From Cauispirillum nitrogeniifigens (GTDB lineage Bacteria > Pseudomonadota > Alphaproteobacteria > Rhodospirillales > Rhodospirillaceae), in the NCBI RefSeq assembly GCF_049800675.1, contig NZ_JBLOOT010000004.1, positions 62,001 to 126,000 of the forward strand: a stretch of DNA of 64,000 nucleotides. The letters run 5' to 3'. Position 1 is the first letter of the stretch. The number at the start of each line of letters is the position of its first letter. Position numbers and translations under genes: made by a program. The notes beneath the pieces were generated by a model. That model searched no databases and had not been told where the DNA came from. It was given only the letters and a program-made list of their open reading frames with translations. This document shows, one piece after another, positions 49,180 through 58,051 of this stretch.

Positions 49180-49731
49180 ATGGCTGAAACGGCGAATCCC
49201 GCTCACGGTCCTTCCGATGGTGAAACCCGCCGCGATTTCCTGCTGTATGCGTCCGCCGCTGTCGGTGCGGTCGGCGCCGGCCTCGCCCTGTGGCCGTTCA
49301 TTCACAGCATGAACCCGGCGGCCGACGTGCTGGCTCTCGCCTCCACCGAAGTCAAGCTTTCGGCCATCGCCGAAGGTCAGGCGATCACGGTGATGTGGCG
49401 CGGCAAGCCCGTGTTCGTGCGGCATCGCACGGCCGAGGAGATCGAGGCGGCTCGTAGCGTCGAAGTGAGCGAACTGCGTGACCCGCAGACCGATGAAGAC
49501 CGCGTGCAGAAGCCCGAGTGGCTGGTGATGGTCGGCGTGTGCACCCACCTGGGCTGCATCCCGCTGGGCCAGAAGGCGTCCGACCCCAAGGGCGAGTTCG
49601 GCGGTTGGTTCTGCCCCTGCCACGGGTCGCACTACGACTCCTCCGGCCGCATCCGCAAGGGCCCGGCCCCGCTCAATCTCCCCATCCCGGAATATGCCTT
49701 CCTGGATGACGAGACAATCAAGATCGGCTAG
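49180..49731 (+). CDS. petA: Ubiquinol-cytochrome c reductase Rieske iron-sulfur subunit
   Basis: A 183-residue subunit of the bc1 complex. A twin-Arg-like N-terminus (TRRDFLLYASAAVGAVGAG) anchors one membrane helix. The [2Fe-2S] ligands are CTHLGC (C121, H123, C126) and CPCHGSH (C145, C147, H148). ATG 49180 follows GAGAGGG and aligns with other PetA proteins; the long upstream frame is not supported. The 235-base gap from trmL contains an AT-rich patch at 48950-49025 that probably holds the promoter. First gene of petABC. Confidence 0.97.
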   Translation: MAETANPAHGPSDGETRRDFLLYASAAVGAVGAGLALWPFIHSMNPAADVLALASTEVKLSAIAEGQAITVMWRGKPVFVRHRTAEEIEAARSVEVSELRDPQTDEDRVQKPEWLVMVGVCTHLGCIPLGQKASDPKGEFGGWFCPCHGSHYDSSGRIRKGPAPLNLPIPEYAFLDDETIKIG

Positions 49732-49744
49732 GGAGTCCTGACGG

Positions 49745-50974
49745 ATGAGCATTTACGACAACAAGGTCGTGAAGTGGGTCGAGGAACGCCTCCCCGTCAT
49801 CAGCTTCATTGACCACTCCGTCGGCAGCACCTACCCGGCGCCGCGGAACCTGAACTACTGGTGGAACTTCGGGTCGCTGGCCGGCCTGGTGCTGGTCATC
49901 ATGATCCTGACCGGCCTGTTCCTGGCCATGTCCTATACCCCGCATGTGGACTACGCCTTCAACTCCGTCGAGCGCATCATGCGCGACGTGAACTACGGCT
50001 GGCTGCTGCGCTACCTGCACGCCAACGGCGCCTCGATGTTCTTCATCGTGGTGTTCATCCACATCTTCCGTGGCCTGTACTACGGATCGTACAAGCCGCC
50101 GCGTGAGATCCTGTGGTGGATCGGCCTGGTCATCATGCTGCTGATGATGGCGACCGCCTTCATGGGCTACGTGCTGCCGTGGGGCCAGATGTCCTTCTGG
50201 GGCGCCACCGTGATCACCAACCTGTTCTCCGCCATTCCGGTGGTCGGCGAGCACATCGTGGTGTGGCTGTGGGGTGGCTTCTCGGTCGATAACCCGACCC
50301 TGAACCGCTTCTTCGCCCTGCACTTCCTGCTGCCCTTCGTCATCGTCGGCGTGGTCATTGTCCACATCTGGGCGCTGCACACCTCGCGGTCGAACAACCC
50401 GCTGGGCATCGACGTGAAGAGCCCGCAGGACACCCTGCCGTTCCACCCGTACTACACGGTCAAGGACCTGTTCGGCATCGGCGTGTTCCTGATGTTCTAC
50501 GCGGTCTTCGTGTTCTGGTTCCCGAACGTGCTGGGCCACCCGGACAACTACATTCCGGCCAACCCGATGGTCACCCCGGCGCACATCGTTCCGGAGTGGT
50601 ACTTCCTGCCGTTCTACGCCATCCTGCGTGCCGTTCCCGACAAGCTCGGCGGCGTGCTGCTGATGTTCGCCGCGATCGGCGTGCTGGCCCTGCTGCCGTG
50701 GCTGGACACCTCCAAGGTCCGCTCCTGCACCTTCCGTCCGATCTACAAGTGGTTCTTCTGGCTGTTCTTCGCCGACTGCGTCGTGCTCGGCTACATCGGC
50801 GCCATGCCGGCCGAGGAGCCCTATGTGGCCATCGGTCAGGTCGCCACGGCCTGGTACTTCGCCCACCTGCTGATCATCACCCCGCTTGTCGGCTGGCTCG
50901 AAAAGCCCAAGCCTCTGCCGGAGAGCATCAGCTCGCCGGTGGTCAAGAGCGGCGCCGCGACGGAGGCTGCCTGA
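49745..50974 (+). CDS. petB: Cytochrome b of the bc1 complex
   Basis: A 409-residue integral membrane protein with eight helices. It has the haem-binding His pairs in helices B and D (LHANGASMFFIVVFIHIFRG, and the HFLLPFVIVGVVIVHIW region), the quinol-oxidation site PEWYFLPFYAILR, and GQMSFWGATVITNLFSAIP. It carries electrons from ubiquinol to cytochrome c1 and across the membrane. It begins 13 bases after petA and overlaps petC by one base. Confidence 0.98.
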   Translation: MSIYDNKVVKWVEERLPVISFIDHSVGSTYPAPRNLNYWWNFGSLAGLVLVIMILTGLFLAMSYTPHVDYAFNSVERIMRDVNYGWLLRYLHANGASMFFIVVFIHIFRGLYYGSYKPPREILWWIGLVIMLLMMATAFMGYVLPWGQMSFWGATVITNLFSAIPVVGEHIVVWLWGGFSVDNPTLNRFFALHFLLPFVIVGVVIVHIWALHTSRSNNPLGIDVKSPQDTLPFHPYYTVKDLFGIGVFLMFYAVFVFWFPNVLGHPDNYIPANPMVTPAHIVPEWYFLPFYAILRAVPDKLGGVLLMFAAIGVLALLPWLDTSKVRSCTFRPIYKWFFWLFFADCVVLGYIGAMPAEEPYVAIGQVATAWYFAHLLIITPLVGWLEKPKPLPESISSPVVKSGAATEAA

Positions 50975-51747
50975 TGCTGCGTAAGTTCGTAATCGCCACG
51001 CTGGCGGCGGTGGGTATCGCCGCCGCCGCGGCCCCGGCCCTGGCGGCCGGCGGCGAGACCAAGATGGTCCACCGCGAGTGGAGCTTCGACGGCGTGTTCG
51101 GGCATTTCGACAATGCCCAGCTCCGCCGTGGCTTCCAGGTCTACCGCGAAGTCTGCGCGACCTGCCACTCCATGGACCTCGTGCGCTACCGCAACCTGCT
51201 GTCCATCGGCCTGTCCGAGGACGAGGTGAAGGCTTATGCCGAGCAGTTCGAGATCGTCGACGGTGTCGACGACAACGGCGAGCCGGTGACCCGTCCGCGC
51301 ATCCTGGCCGACCGGCTGGCCGCTCCGTTCCCGAACGAGCAGGCGGCCCGCGCGGCCAACAACGGCGCCCTGCCGCCGGACCTGTCGCTGATGGCGAAGG
51401 CCCGGATGTCGGGTCCGGACTACATCTACACCATGCTGACCTCCTACGCCGACGAGATGCCGGCGGACTTCCATCTGATGGAAGGCATGCACTACAACCC
51501 GGCGTTCCCGGGGCACCAGATCGCCATGCCGCAGATGCTGTTCGACGGCGGCGTGGAGTACGAGGACGGTTCGCCCAACGACCTGTCGTCCGTGTCGGCC
51601 GACGTCGCGGCGTTCCTGATGTGGACGGCCGAGCCTGCCCTGGAGACCCGCAAGAGCATGGGTATCAAGGTCATGCTGTTCCTCATCGTCATGACCGCCC
51701 TGTTCTACGCCTACAAGCGCCAGATCTGGAGCCGCGTGAAGCACTAA
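50974..51747 (+). CDS. petC: Cytochrome c1
   Basis: A 257-residue c-type cytochrome with a Sec signal peptide (cleaved after PALA, about residue 24), haem motif CATCHS (C61, C64, H65), and the axial Met region HYNPAFPGHQIAMPQML. A single C-terminal membrane anchor (VMLFLIVMTALFYAYKRQIW) follows. The ATG overlaps the petB stop (TGATG). It ends 30 bases before a strong terminator. Confidence 0.98.
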   Translation: MLRKFVIATLAAVGIAAAAAPALAAGGETKMVHREWSFDGVFGHFDNAQLRRGFQVYREVCATCHSMDLVRYRNLLSIGLSEDEVKAYAEQFEIVDGVDDNGEPVTRPRILADRLAAPFPNEQAARAANNGALPPDLSLMAKARMSGPDYIYTMLTSYADEMPADFHLMEGMHYNPAFPGHQIAMPQMLFDGGVEYEDGSPNDLSSVSADVAAFLMWTAEPALETRKSMGIKVMLFLIVMTALFYAYKRQIWSRVKH

Positions 51748-51776
51748 GCCTCGCGCGGGTCCGTTCAGGACACGGG

Positions 51777-51808
51777 AAAGGCCGCCGGAGCAATCCGGCG
51801 GCCTTTTT
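51777..51808 (+). terminator. Intrinsic terminator of petABC
   Basis: AAAGGCCGCCGG (51777-51788) pairs with CCGGCGGCCTTT (51795-51806) over a 6-base loop, followed by more T (to 51808). On the other strand a shorter A/T pattern may also help to end the threonine aldolase transcript. Confidence 0.93.
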
Positions 51809-51838
51809 CCGTTTCCGGGGGAGAAGGGGGGCGGCGGC

Positions 51839-52900
51839 TCAGCCAGCCACCACCTCCAGGACCCGGTCGATGACCTCGGGCGGGGTGTCGAAGGCGCAGA
51901 CAAAGCGCAGGGTGTCGGGGCCGAGATCGGTCCACGGGGCTGCGATGATGCTGGCGTCGCTCAGCCGCCGCCGTACCGGGGCGGGCAGGGCGGCGAAGAC
52001 GGCGTTGGCCTGCACCGGCAGCACGGGCGGATGGCCCAGGCGCGCCAGCCCGTCGCCCAGGCGGGCGGCCATGGCGTTGGCGTGGGCGGCGTTGGCCAGC
52101 CACAGGCCGTCCTCCAGATAGGCCACCATCTGGGCGCCGAGGAAGCGGCCCTTGGACAGCAGGTGCCCGCCGCGCATGCGCCGCCGCTCCAGGGCGTCCA
52201 GCGCCGGGACGCGGGCGGGGTCGAAGACCACCACCGCCTCGCAGGCCCAGGCGCCGTTCTTGGTGGCGCCGAAGGACAGCACGTCGACCCCGGCCCGCCA
52301 CGTGACGTCGGCAGGCGGCAGCCCCAGCGCCGCGACGGCGTTGGCCAGCCGCGCGCCGTCCATGTGCACGGCCATGCCGCGCTCGCGGGCGAAGGCGGCG
52401 AGGGCCGCGATTTCCTTGGGCTGGTAGAGGGTGCCGACCTCGGTCGCCTGGGTCAGGCTGAGCACCGACGGTGGCGCGCGGTGGACTCCGCGCGCCGTGG
52501 CGTGTGCGTACACGGCGGCGCAGGCGTCGGGCGTCAGCTTGCCAGTGGGACCGGCGACCGGCAGCAGCTTGGCCCCGCCGGTGTAGAACTCCGGCGCTCC
52601 CGCCTCGTCGGCGTTGATGTGGCTGTCGGCATGGCACAGCACCGACCCGAAGGGCGGCGTCAGCAACGCCAGGGCCAGGGCGTTGGCGGCGGTGCCCGAC
52701 GTTACCAGGAAGGCCCGCAGGTCCGGCGCCGCGAAGGTTTCGCGCAGGGCGGCCTCGGCCCGCGCGGTCCAGGGATCGGCGGCGTAGGACGGGGCGGTGC
52801 CTTCGGCGGCGGCGTCGAGGGCGGCGCGGACGGCCGGACAGCAGCCCGTCACGTTGTCGGAGGCGAGGTTGATGCTGGTGGCGGCTGGGACTGTGGGCAT
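51839..52900 (-). CDS. ltaE: Low-specificity L-threonine aldolase family protein
   Basis: A 353-residue PLP-dependent enzyme of the threonine aldolase/beta-eliminating lyase family. It shows INLASDNVTGCCPAVRAAL, the early FLVTSGTAANALAL, MAVHMDGARLANAVAALG (Asp binding the PLP nitrogen) and LSFGATKNGAWACEAVV with the PLP Lys. It cleaves L-threonine or allo-threonine to glycine and acetaldehyde. The ATG at 52900 has a modest GGGGGAG site. It stands alone on the minus strand, with a 313-base leader rich in hairpins. Confidence 0.9.
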   Translation of the reverse strand: MPTVPAATSINLASDNVTGCCPAVRAALDAAAEGTAPSYAADPWTARAEAALRETFAAPDLRAFLVTSGTAANALALALLTPPFGSVLCHADSHINADEAGAPEFYTGGAKLLPVAGPTGKLTPDACAAVYAHATARGVHRAPPSVLSLTQATEVGTLYQPKEIAALAAFARERGMAVHMDGARLANAVAALGLPPADVTWRAGVDVLSFGATKNGAWACEAVVVFDPARVPALDALERRRMRGGHLLSKGRFLGAQMVAYLEDGLWLANAAHANAMAARLGDGLARLGHPPVLPVQANAVFAALPAPVRRRLSDASIIAAPWTDLGPDTLRFVCAFDTPPEVIDRVLEVVAG

Positions 52901-53116
52901 GGGCGCTCCCCCGGTGGCAAGTGAGGCGGCCGGCGGTTCGGCGCGAGGTCGGTCCTCCCCAGGCTAAACGACCGGCCGCCCCCATGGAAGGAGGCCCCCG
53001 CACCGGGATGGACGACCGGCGCGGGGGCCTCCCGCCGAGAGAGACACCAGGGACCAACGTGCCGCAGATGCGAGCGGTTCGCGCGGGCTGGAAAAAATAG
53101 TCGTGACGCCGGCCCC
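52901..53116. other. Leader/intergenic region upstream of ltaE
   Basis: No gene is supported. A 12-bp stem GGAGGCCCCCGC (52990-53001) with GCGGGGGCCTCC (53021-53032) encloses a smaller CCGG/CCGG pairing. It is not followed by a T run on either strand. An AT-rich patch at 53090-53101 could be the ltaE promoter. I looked for a glycine riboswitch and did not find its conserved core. Confidence 0.5.
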
Positions 53117-53159
53117 AAAAAGACCATCGGCGCCAAGGCTGGGGACCTGGCGCCGATGG
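53117..53159 (-). terminator. Intrinsic terminator of the 70-residue orphan gene
   Basis: Read on the minus strand, CCATCGGCGCCA pairs with TGGCGCCGATGG (12 bp, 53148-53159 with 53124-53135) over a 12-base loop, followed by TCTTTTT (53117-53123). It is a strong, classical terminator 55 bases past the orphan's stop. Confidence 0.92.
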
Positions 53160-53213
53160 CGATGCGTGACGTTCTTTGCGAAAGACCGGGCGACGGCCGT
53201 CCGCGCCTGAACC

Positions 53214-53426
53214 TCAGGCGGTTTCACCCACGACGGGCTTGAACCGCTTGGGGTCGGTAATGACCGCACAGGAGTAGGTGCGCGCATCCACCTTCGTCAG
53301 GACGTTACGCAGTCGGGCATGCGGCACGCCGTGGCCGTCCTTGTAGAGGAACTCGACTTCCCACAAGGAGCGGGGGTTGTCCGCTTCCCGAAAGCGCTGA
53401 CCGAGTTCAAGCAGTTTCCGCGCCAT
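53214..53426 (-). CDS. Conserved-looking small protein, 70 residues, unknown
   Basis: A short gene with its own ribosome site (GAGGG before ATG 53426) and a strong terminator, so it is well supported as a real transcription unit. The product starts MARKLLELGQRFREADNP and continues with WEVEFLYKDGHGVPHARL and a TYSCAVITDPKRF segment. It has no membrane helix or signal. It looks like a small alpha/beta protein with conserved aromatic and charged residues, but I do not recognise the family. It is not near any related operon. Confidence 0.7.
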   Translation of the reverse strand: MARKLLELGQRFREADNPRSLWEVEFLYKDGHGVPHARLRNVLTKVDARTYSCAVITDPKRFKPVVGETA

Positions 53427-53797
53427 GAGAATGCCCTCGCTTGCTCTTTTTCTTGTGGGCCCGCCTATCGCGTCAGCGGTTCATCCGGGCGCCACTTCGT
53501 CTTCAAGAGGATACTACATCGCGGATTCCATTGGTGGGGAGAGGGAACAAAGGGCCATGTTGCAGGATTGTCGCGGGGTGTTGCGGCGCCGCAACGCTCT
53601 TTGGCGGCTTCCCGCATCACACTGCATGAAAACGGTCTCGCGGCTCCGCATGCGCCACGCGTGCCGCGCGCATCTTGTGGCATCGCCCTCTACCCGGCCA
53701 CGGGCCGAAAAGACTATGAGTCCCCTGTTGCACCCGCCCCCGCCTTCTGTGCGATACTCTGAGCGCCTGCGCCCGGACGCCGGGGTGGGGAGGAGGA
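53427..53797. other. Intergenic region without a supported gene
   Basis: This 371-base gap between the orphan (minus) and the diguanylate cyclase (plus) has open frames in several phases, but none has a ribosome site, a plausible composition or a family match. AT-rich stretches at 53450-53525 and 53695-53710 may hold promoters. No clear palindrome was seen. Confidence 0.55.
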
Positions 53798-55216
53798 ATG
53801 ATGGACGTCATGCAGCGCGACGACAGCCCGGCCGACAGGTCGACACCCCAGGGCGATCACCCGTGGCTTGTCCTGATGGTCGGCGGCGTGGCGGCCAAGC
53901 ACGAGGCGGCGAAGGCGGCGTTGGCGCCGCTGCGCCATGCCGGCCGGCCGTTGCGCCTGACGATGGCGACCTCGACCGATCAGGCCCGCCGGCTGTTGGA
54001 GGCGATGCCCGGCGTTGCCGTCTGCCTGATCGACATGGCGCTGGAGGACGGCGGGGCTGCCGCTCTCGACCTCGCCCGCCACATCCGCGACACCCTGGAC
54101 AACGCCGCCCTGCGCATCCTGCTGTGCGGCCCGGAGGAGGCCATCCCCGACGCGGCCGTGCTGGAGACCCTGGACATCGACGGCGTGCAGTCCGGGTTCG
54201 GCGCCGGCGGCGCGGCCATGGCGGCGGCCGTTGCGGCGGCGCTGCGGGCGCATTCGCGGCAGGTGGAACTGGCGGCGGCGCGGGTCAGCCTGACGCGCCT
54301 GAACCACGAACTGGAAGCCCGCGTGCGCGAACGCATCCGCGACCACGCCGCCAACCGCGAGCGGGTGGAGTCCATCCTCGACGCCGTGCTGTTTCCCATC
54401 CTCATCAGCCGCCAGGGCGACCTGCTGGTGCGCTACGCCAACCGCCGCGTCGGCGAGCTGTTCGGCCTGCCGGTGGAGCAGGTCCTGGACTCCCGCATGG
54501 CCGACGTGTTCGACGACCCGCGCGAACGCGAACACGTGCTGCGCATGCTGGAGCACCTGGGGCGCTTTGATGACGAGGAGGTCCGTGTCCGCCGGGGGGA
54601 CGGCACCAGCTTCTGGGCGTTGATGTCGGGCGTGATGATGGACTACGCCGGGCAGTCCTGCATCCTGGCGACCTTCACCGACATCTCCGAGCGCAAGGCC
54701 ATGGAGATCGAGCTACAGCGCCTGGCGACCACCGACGAACTGACCGGCGCCGCCACCCGGCGCCACTTCCTCGATCTGGCAGGGCAGGAACTGCGACGCG
54801 CCCGCCGGTTCAGCCATCCGCTGTCGGTGCTGGTGTTCGACATCGACCACTTCAAGGCGGTAAACGACCGCTTCGGCCACGCCGCCGGCGACACCGTGCT
54901 GCGCGCCGTCAGCGATGCCGTCCGCCGCGTCCTGCGCGAGGTCGACACCTTCGGCCGCATCGGCGGCGAGGAGTTTGCCGTGGTGCTCCCCGAAACGCCG
55001 GCCGACTTCGCCTCCCTCGCCGCCGAGCGCCTGCGCCGCGCCATCGGCGGCACCGCCCATGGGGTGCCGGGCCTTGGCTCCGTGACGGTGAGTGTCGGCG
55101 TCGCCCAGCTCCTCGACGCCGACATGGGGCTGGAGCACCTGATGGATCGCGCCGACCATGCGCTCTATCGGGCCAAGCGCCTGGGCCGCAACCGCGTCGA
55201 GATCAGTACCGAGTAG
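53798..55216 (+). CDS. Diguanylate cyclase with receiver-like and PAS domains
   Basis: A 472-residue protein. Residues 20-150 resemble a receiver (VCLIDMALEDGG with possible phospho-Asp79), though the rest of the acidic pocket is unclear. Residues 150-190 form a coiled coil. Residues 188-300 form a PAS domain (ANRRVGELFGLPVEQVL). The GGDEF domain (about 308-472) has an active-site GGEEF (389-393) and an inhibitory RxxD site (REVD, 380-383) five residues upstream. It should make cyclic-di-GMP and be product-inhibited. A strong GGGGAGGAGG site precedes two tandem ATGs at 53798 and 53801; either could be used. The 3' end overlaps the convergent orphan gene by 14 bases. Confidence 0.93.
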   Translation: MMDVMQRDDSPADRSTPQGDHPWLVLMVGGVAAKHEAAKAALAPLRHAGRPLRLTMATSTDQARRLLEAMPGVAVCLIDMALEDGGAAALDLARHIRDTLDNAALRILLCGPEEAIPDAAVLETLDIDGVQSGFGAGGAAMAAAVAAALRAHSRQVELAAARVSLTRLNHELEARVRERIRDHAANRERVESILDAVLFPILISRQGDLLVRYANRRVGELFGLPVEQVLDSRMADVFDDPREREHVLRMLEHLGRFDDEEVRVRRGDGTSFWALMSGVMMDYAGQSCILATFTDISERKAMEIELQRLATTDELTGAATRRHFLDLAGQELRRARRFSHPLSVLVFDIDHFKAVNDRFGHAAGDTVLRAVSDAVRRVLREVDTFGRIGGEEFAVVLPETPADFASLAAERLRRAIGGTAHGVPGLGSVTVSVGVAQLLDADMGLEHLMDRADHALYRAKRLGRNRVEISTE

Positions 55217-55541
55217 GCCCCTGGCCGGCCGGTGCCGCCCGCACGGCATGGAGGACGCCGTCGGCGATCCCGTCGTCGCCGGGCGGCCGTGGCGCGGTGG
55301 CCTCGTCCAGGGTCAGCATGTGGTAGAGCTTTTCGTCCTCCAGCGCGCTGCCCAGGGGTTCCGACCCGTTGCCGACCGAGTGGCCGTGGCGGTCGGGACC
55401 GAGCCTCAGCTCGAAGACGGCGGCATGGCGGCGGGCCAGCCCGGATGTGGCGGCGCGGACGATGACCTCGGCGAACATCGGGCGGTCCTGCCAGCGCGGG
55501 TCGGTCGCATGGGTGCCGGGGACGAGCTTCCACAGGGGCAT
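55203..55541 (-). CDS. Small hypothetical protein, 112 residues
   Basis: The gene has an AGGAAGG ribosome site before ATG 55541. The product begins MPLWKLVPGTHATDPRWQD and contains RPMFAEVIVRAATSGLARRHAAVFE and EDEKLYHMLTLDEA. It looks like a compact soluble alpha/beta protein. I do not recognise a named family. Its end overlaps the cyclase gene by 14 bases, in the opposite direction. Such single-domain orphans are common in Rhodospirillales genomes; the function is unknown. Confidence 0.65.
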   Translation of the reverse strand: MPLWKLVPGTHATDPRWQDRPMFAEVIVRAATSGLARRHAAVFELRLGPDRHGHSVGNGSEPLGSALEDEKLYHMLTLDEATAPRPPGDDGIADGVLHAVRAAPAGQGPTRY

Positions 55542-55665
55542 GGCGGGCGCCTTCCTCAGTTCGGGCGCGGGCTGTGATCAGGGGACGTCGGATCAACGCC
55601 GGGCTTGAAGCCGGGGTTCGGGGCGCGCTAGCCTCGCGGCGAGGGAACCAGGGGAGACAAAGGCG

Positions 55666-57084
55666 ATGACCATCCATCCAGTCATCCTGTGCGGTGGCGT
55701 CGGAAGCCGCCTGTGGCCGGTATCGCGCGAGGGGCATCCCAAGCAGTTCCTGCCGCTGGCCGGCGACCGCTCGATGCTCCAGGAGACGGCTGCCCGCGTT
55801 GCCGGTCCCGGCTTCGCGCCGCCGCTGCTGGTGACCAACGAGGACCACCGCTTCATTGTCGCCGAGCAGATGCGCGCCCGCCGGCAGGTGCCCGGCGCCA
55901 TCATCCTGGAGCCGGCCGGGCGCGGCACCGCGCCTGCCATCTGCCTGGCGGCATTGCAGGTGTCGCGCAGCGATCCGGCGGGGCTGCTGCTGGTCATGCC
56001 GTCCGACCACGTCATCACCGATACCGCCGCCTTCGCCGCCGCCCTGGAGACGGCGGCGCGGGCCGCCGCAACGGGGGCGCTGGTGACGTTCGGCATCACC
56101 CCCGACCGGCCAGAAACGGGCTACGGCTACATCCGCGCCGGGGCGCCTCACCCGCAGGTGCCCGGCTGTGCCCTCGTCGCGCAGTTCGTGGAAAAGCCCG
56201 ACCGCGCCACCGCCGAGGGCTATGTGGCCGCCGGCGGCTATGCCTGGAACAGCGGCATCTTCCTGTTCCGCGCCGATGCCGTCCTGGCCGAACTGGACGC
56301 CTTCGCGCCCGCAGTGGTGAGCGCGATGCGGGCGGCGCTGGACGGCGCCGAGCCCGACCGCGACTTCCTGCGTCCGGCCACGGAGCCCTTCGCCGCCTGT
56401 CCCTCGGCGGCCATCGACACGGCGGTGATGGAGCGCACCGCCAAGGCGGTGGTGGTGCCCGTGTCCATGGGGTGGAGCGACGTCGGCGGCTGGGCCGCCC
56501 TTTGGGACCTGGGCGCCAAGGACGCCGCCGGCAACGTGGTGCGGGGCGACGCGGTGCTGCACCGGGCGGCCAACTGCTACGTCCACAGCGATGGCGGCGC
56601 GGTGGCCGCGCTGGTCGGCGTCGAGGATCTGGTGGTGGTCGTCACCGACGACGCCGTGCTGGTGGCCGACCGCGACCACGCCCAGGACGTCAAGGCGGTG
56701 GTGGAGCGCCTGAAGGCCGCCGGACGGACGGAGGCCGACACCCACACCACCGTGCAGCGGCCATGGGGCAGCTTCCGCCGCATCGACCACGGCGGCCGCT
56801 TCCAGGTCAAGCACATCACCGTCACCCCCGGCGCGGCCATCAGCCTGCAACTGCACCACCACCGGGCCGAACACTGGATCGTCGTCGAGGGCACGGCGCG
56901 GGTGACGCGCGGGCAGGACAGCTTCCTGCTGGCCGAGAACGAGTCCACCTACATCCCGCCGGGCGTCGTCCACCGCCTGGAAAACCCTGGCGTCCTGCCG
57001 CTCAGCCTGATCGAGGTGCAGTCCGGCGGCTACCTGGGCGAGGACGACATCGTGCGCTTCGAGGACAGCTTCGGACGGCGCTGA
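55666..57084 (+). CDS. manC: Mannose-1-phosphate guanylyltransferase / mannose-6-phosphate isomerase
   Basis: A 472-residue bifunctional enzyme. The N-terminal nucleotidyltransferase has PVILCGGVGSRLWPVSREGHPKQF (about 5-28) and FVEKP. The C-terminal cupin (about 360-460) has QLHHHRAEHWIVVEGTARVT and the family ending. It makes GDP-mannose, the precursor of GDP-fucose made by the adjacent gmd and fcl. It converges with fcl, the stops being 4 bases apart. The isomerase half looks complete. Confidence 0.93.
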   Translation: MTIHPVILCGGVGSRLWPVSREGHPKQFLPLAGDRSMLQETAARVAGPGFAPPLLVTNEDHRFIVAEQMRARRQVPGAIILEPAGRGTAPAICLAALQVSRSDPAGLLLVMPSDHVITDTAAFAAALETAARAAATGALVTFGITPDRPETGYGYIRAGAPHPQVPGCALVAQFVEKPDRATAEGYVAAGGYAWNSGIFLFRADAVLAELDAFAPAVVSAMRAALDGAEPDRDFLRPATEPFAACPSAAIDTAVMERTAKAVVVPVSMGWSDVGGWAALWDLGAKDAAGNVVRGDAVLHRAANCYVHSDGGAVAALVGVEDLVVVVTDDAVLVADRDHAQDVKAVVERLKAAGRTEADTHTTVQRPWGSFRRIDHGGRFQVKHITVTPGAAISLQLHHHRAEHWIVVEGTARVTRGQDSFLLAENESTYIPPGVVHRLENPGVLPLSLIEVQSGGYLGEDDIVRFEDSFGRR

Positions 57085-57088
57085 CGGT

Positions 57089-58051
57089 CTATTCCCGCAA
57101 CGTCCCGATGTTGTCGAGGAACCACGCGTAGTAGCGCTTCAGTCCGTCCTCCAGCGTCGTCGGAGCGGTCCAGCCCAGGGCCGCCAGACACGACACGTCG
57201 AGGACCTTGCGCGGCGTGCCGTCGGGGCGGCTGGTGTCGAACTCCAGACGGCCGGTGTAGCCGACGGTGCGGGCCACGGCGGCGGCGAAGTCGGCGATGG
57301 GCAGGTCCCGGCCGGTGCCGACGTTGACCGGCGCGGCGTCGGAATAGCGCTCCAGCAGGGTGACGCAGGCGTCGGCCAAGTCATCGACCCACAGGAATTC
57401 CCGGCGCGGCTGGCCGGTGCCCCAGACGGTGACGCTGTCGGCGCCCGTCGCGCGGGCTTCGTGGAAGCGGCGCAGCAGGGCGGCGGGAACGTGGCTGTTG
57501 GCCGGGTGGAAATTGTCGCCCGGTCCGAACAGGTTCGTCGGCATGGCCGAGATGAAGTCGCAGCCGTACTGCTTGCGATAGGCCTGGCACAGCTTCACGC
57601 CGGCGATCTTGGCGATGGCGTACCACTCGTTGGTCGGCTCCAGCGGGCCGGTGAGCAGGGCATCCTCGGTGATCGGCTGGGCGGCCTCGCGCGGGTAGAT
57701 GCAGCTTGAGCCCAGGAACAGCAGCTTTTCCACGCCGACGCGGCGGGCGGCCTCGATGACGTTGAGTTCGATGGCCAGATTGTCGTGGAGGAACTGCGCC
57801 GGATAGGTGTCGTTGGCGTGGATGCCGCCGACCCGCGCGGCGGCGAGGACCACGACCTCCGGCCGGTGGTCCGCCATCCACGACTCGACGTCGGCCTGCC
57901 GGGTCAGGTCGACCACCTCGCGTCCGGCGGTCAGGATCTCGCAGGGCTCGCGCTCCAGCCGGCGGGCCACGGCGGCGCCGACCATGCCGCGGTGGCCGGC
58001 CACCCACACCCGCTTGCCGTCGAGCGAAAAGGGCTTATTCGTCCCGGTCAT
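57089..58051 (-). CDS. fcl: GDP-L-fucose synthase
   Basis: A 320-residue short-chain dehydrogenase. It has VWVAGHRGMVGAAVARRLE (NADPH-binding), GSSCIYPREAAQPI, and the catalytic NEWYAIAKIAGVKL with Tyr and Lys. It epimerises and reduces GDP-4-keto-6-deoxymannose to GDP-L-fucose. ATG 58051 aligns with the family; the longer frame upstream is the shadow of gmd. It overlaps the gmd end by 17 bases and forms a gmd-fcl operon with manC nearby. Confidence 0.95.
   Translation of the reverse strand: MTGTNKPFSLDGKRVWVAGHRGMVGAAVARRLEREPCEILTAGREVVDLTRQADVESWMADHRPEVVVLAAARVGGIHANDTYPAQFLHDNLAIELNVIEAARRVGVEKLLFLGSSCIYPREAAQPITEDALLTGPLEPTNEWYAIAKIAGVKLCQAYRKQYGCDFISAMPTNLFGPGDNFHPANSHVPAALLRRFHEARATGADSVTVWGTGQPRREFLWVDDLADACVTLLERYSDAAPVNVGTGRDLPIADFAAAVARTVGYTGRLEFDTSRPDGTPRKVLDVSCLAALGWTAPTTLEDGLKRYYAWFLDNIGTLRE

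Noticed and set aside
52901..53116. Possible glycine riboswitch before the threonine aldolase gene
   Set aside because: The conserved glycine-aptamer core and tandem layout are absent; only GC-rich hairpins are present.
53425..54570. A 381-residue plus-strand frame before and across the diguanylate cyclase
   Set aside because: It is Arg/Gly/Pro-rich, has no ribosome site and overlaps the true GGDEF gene in another frame.
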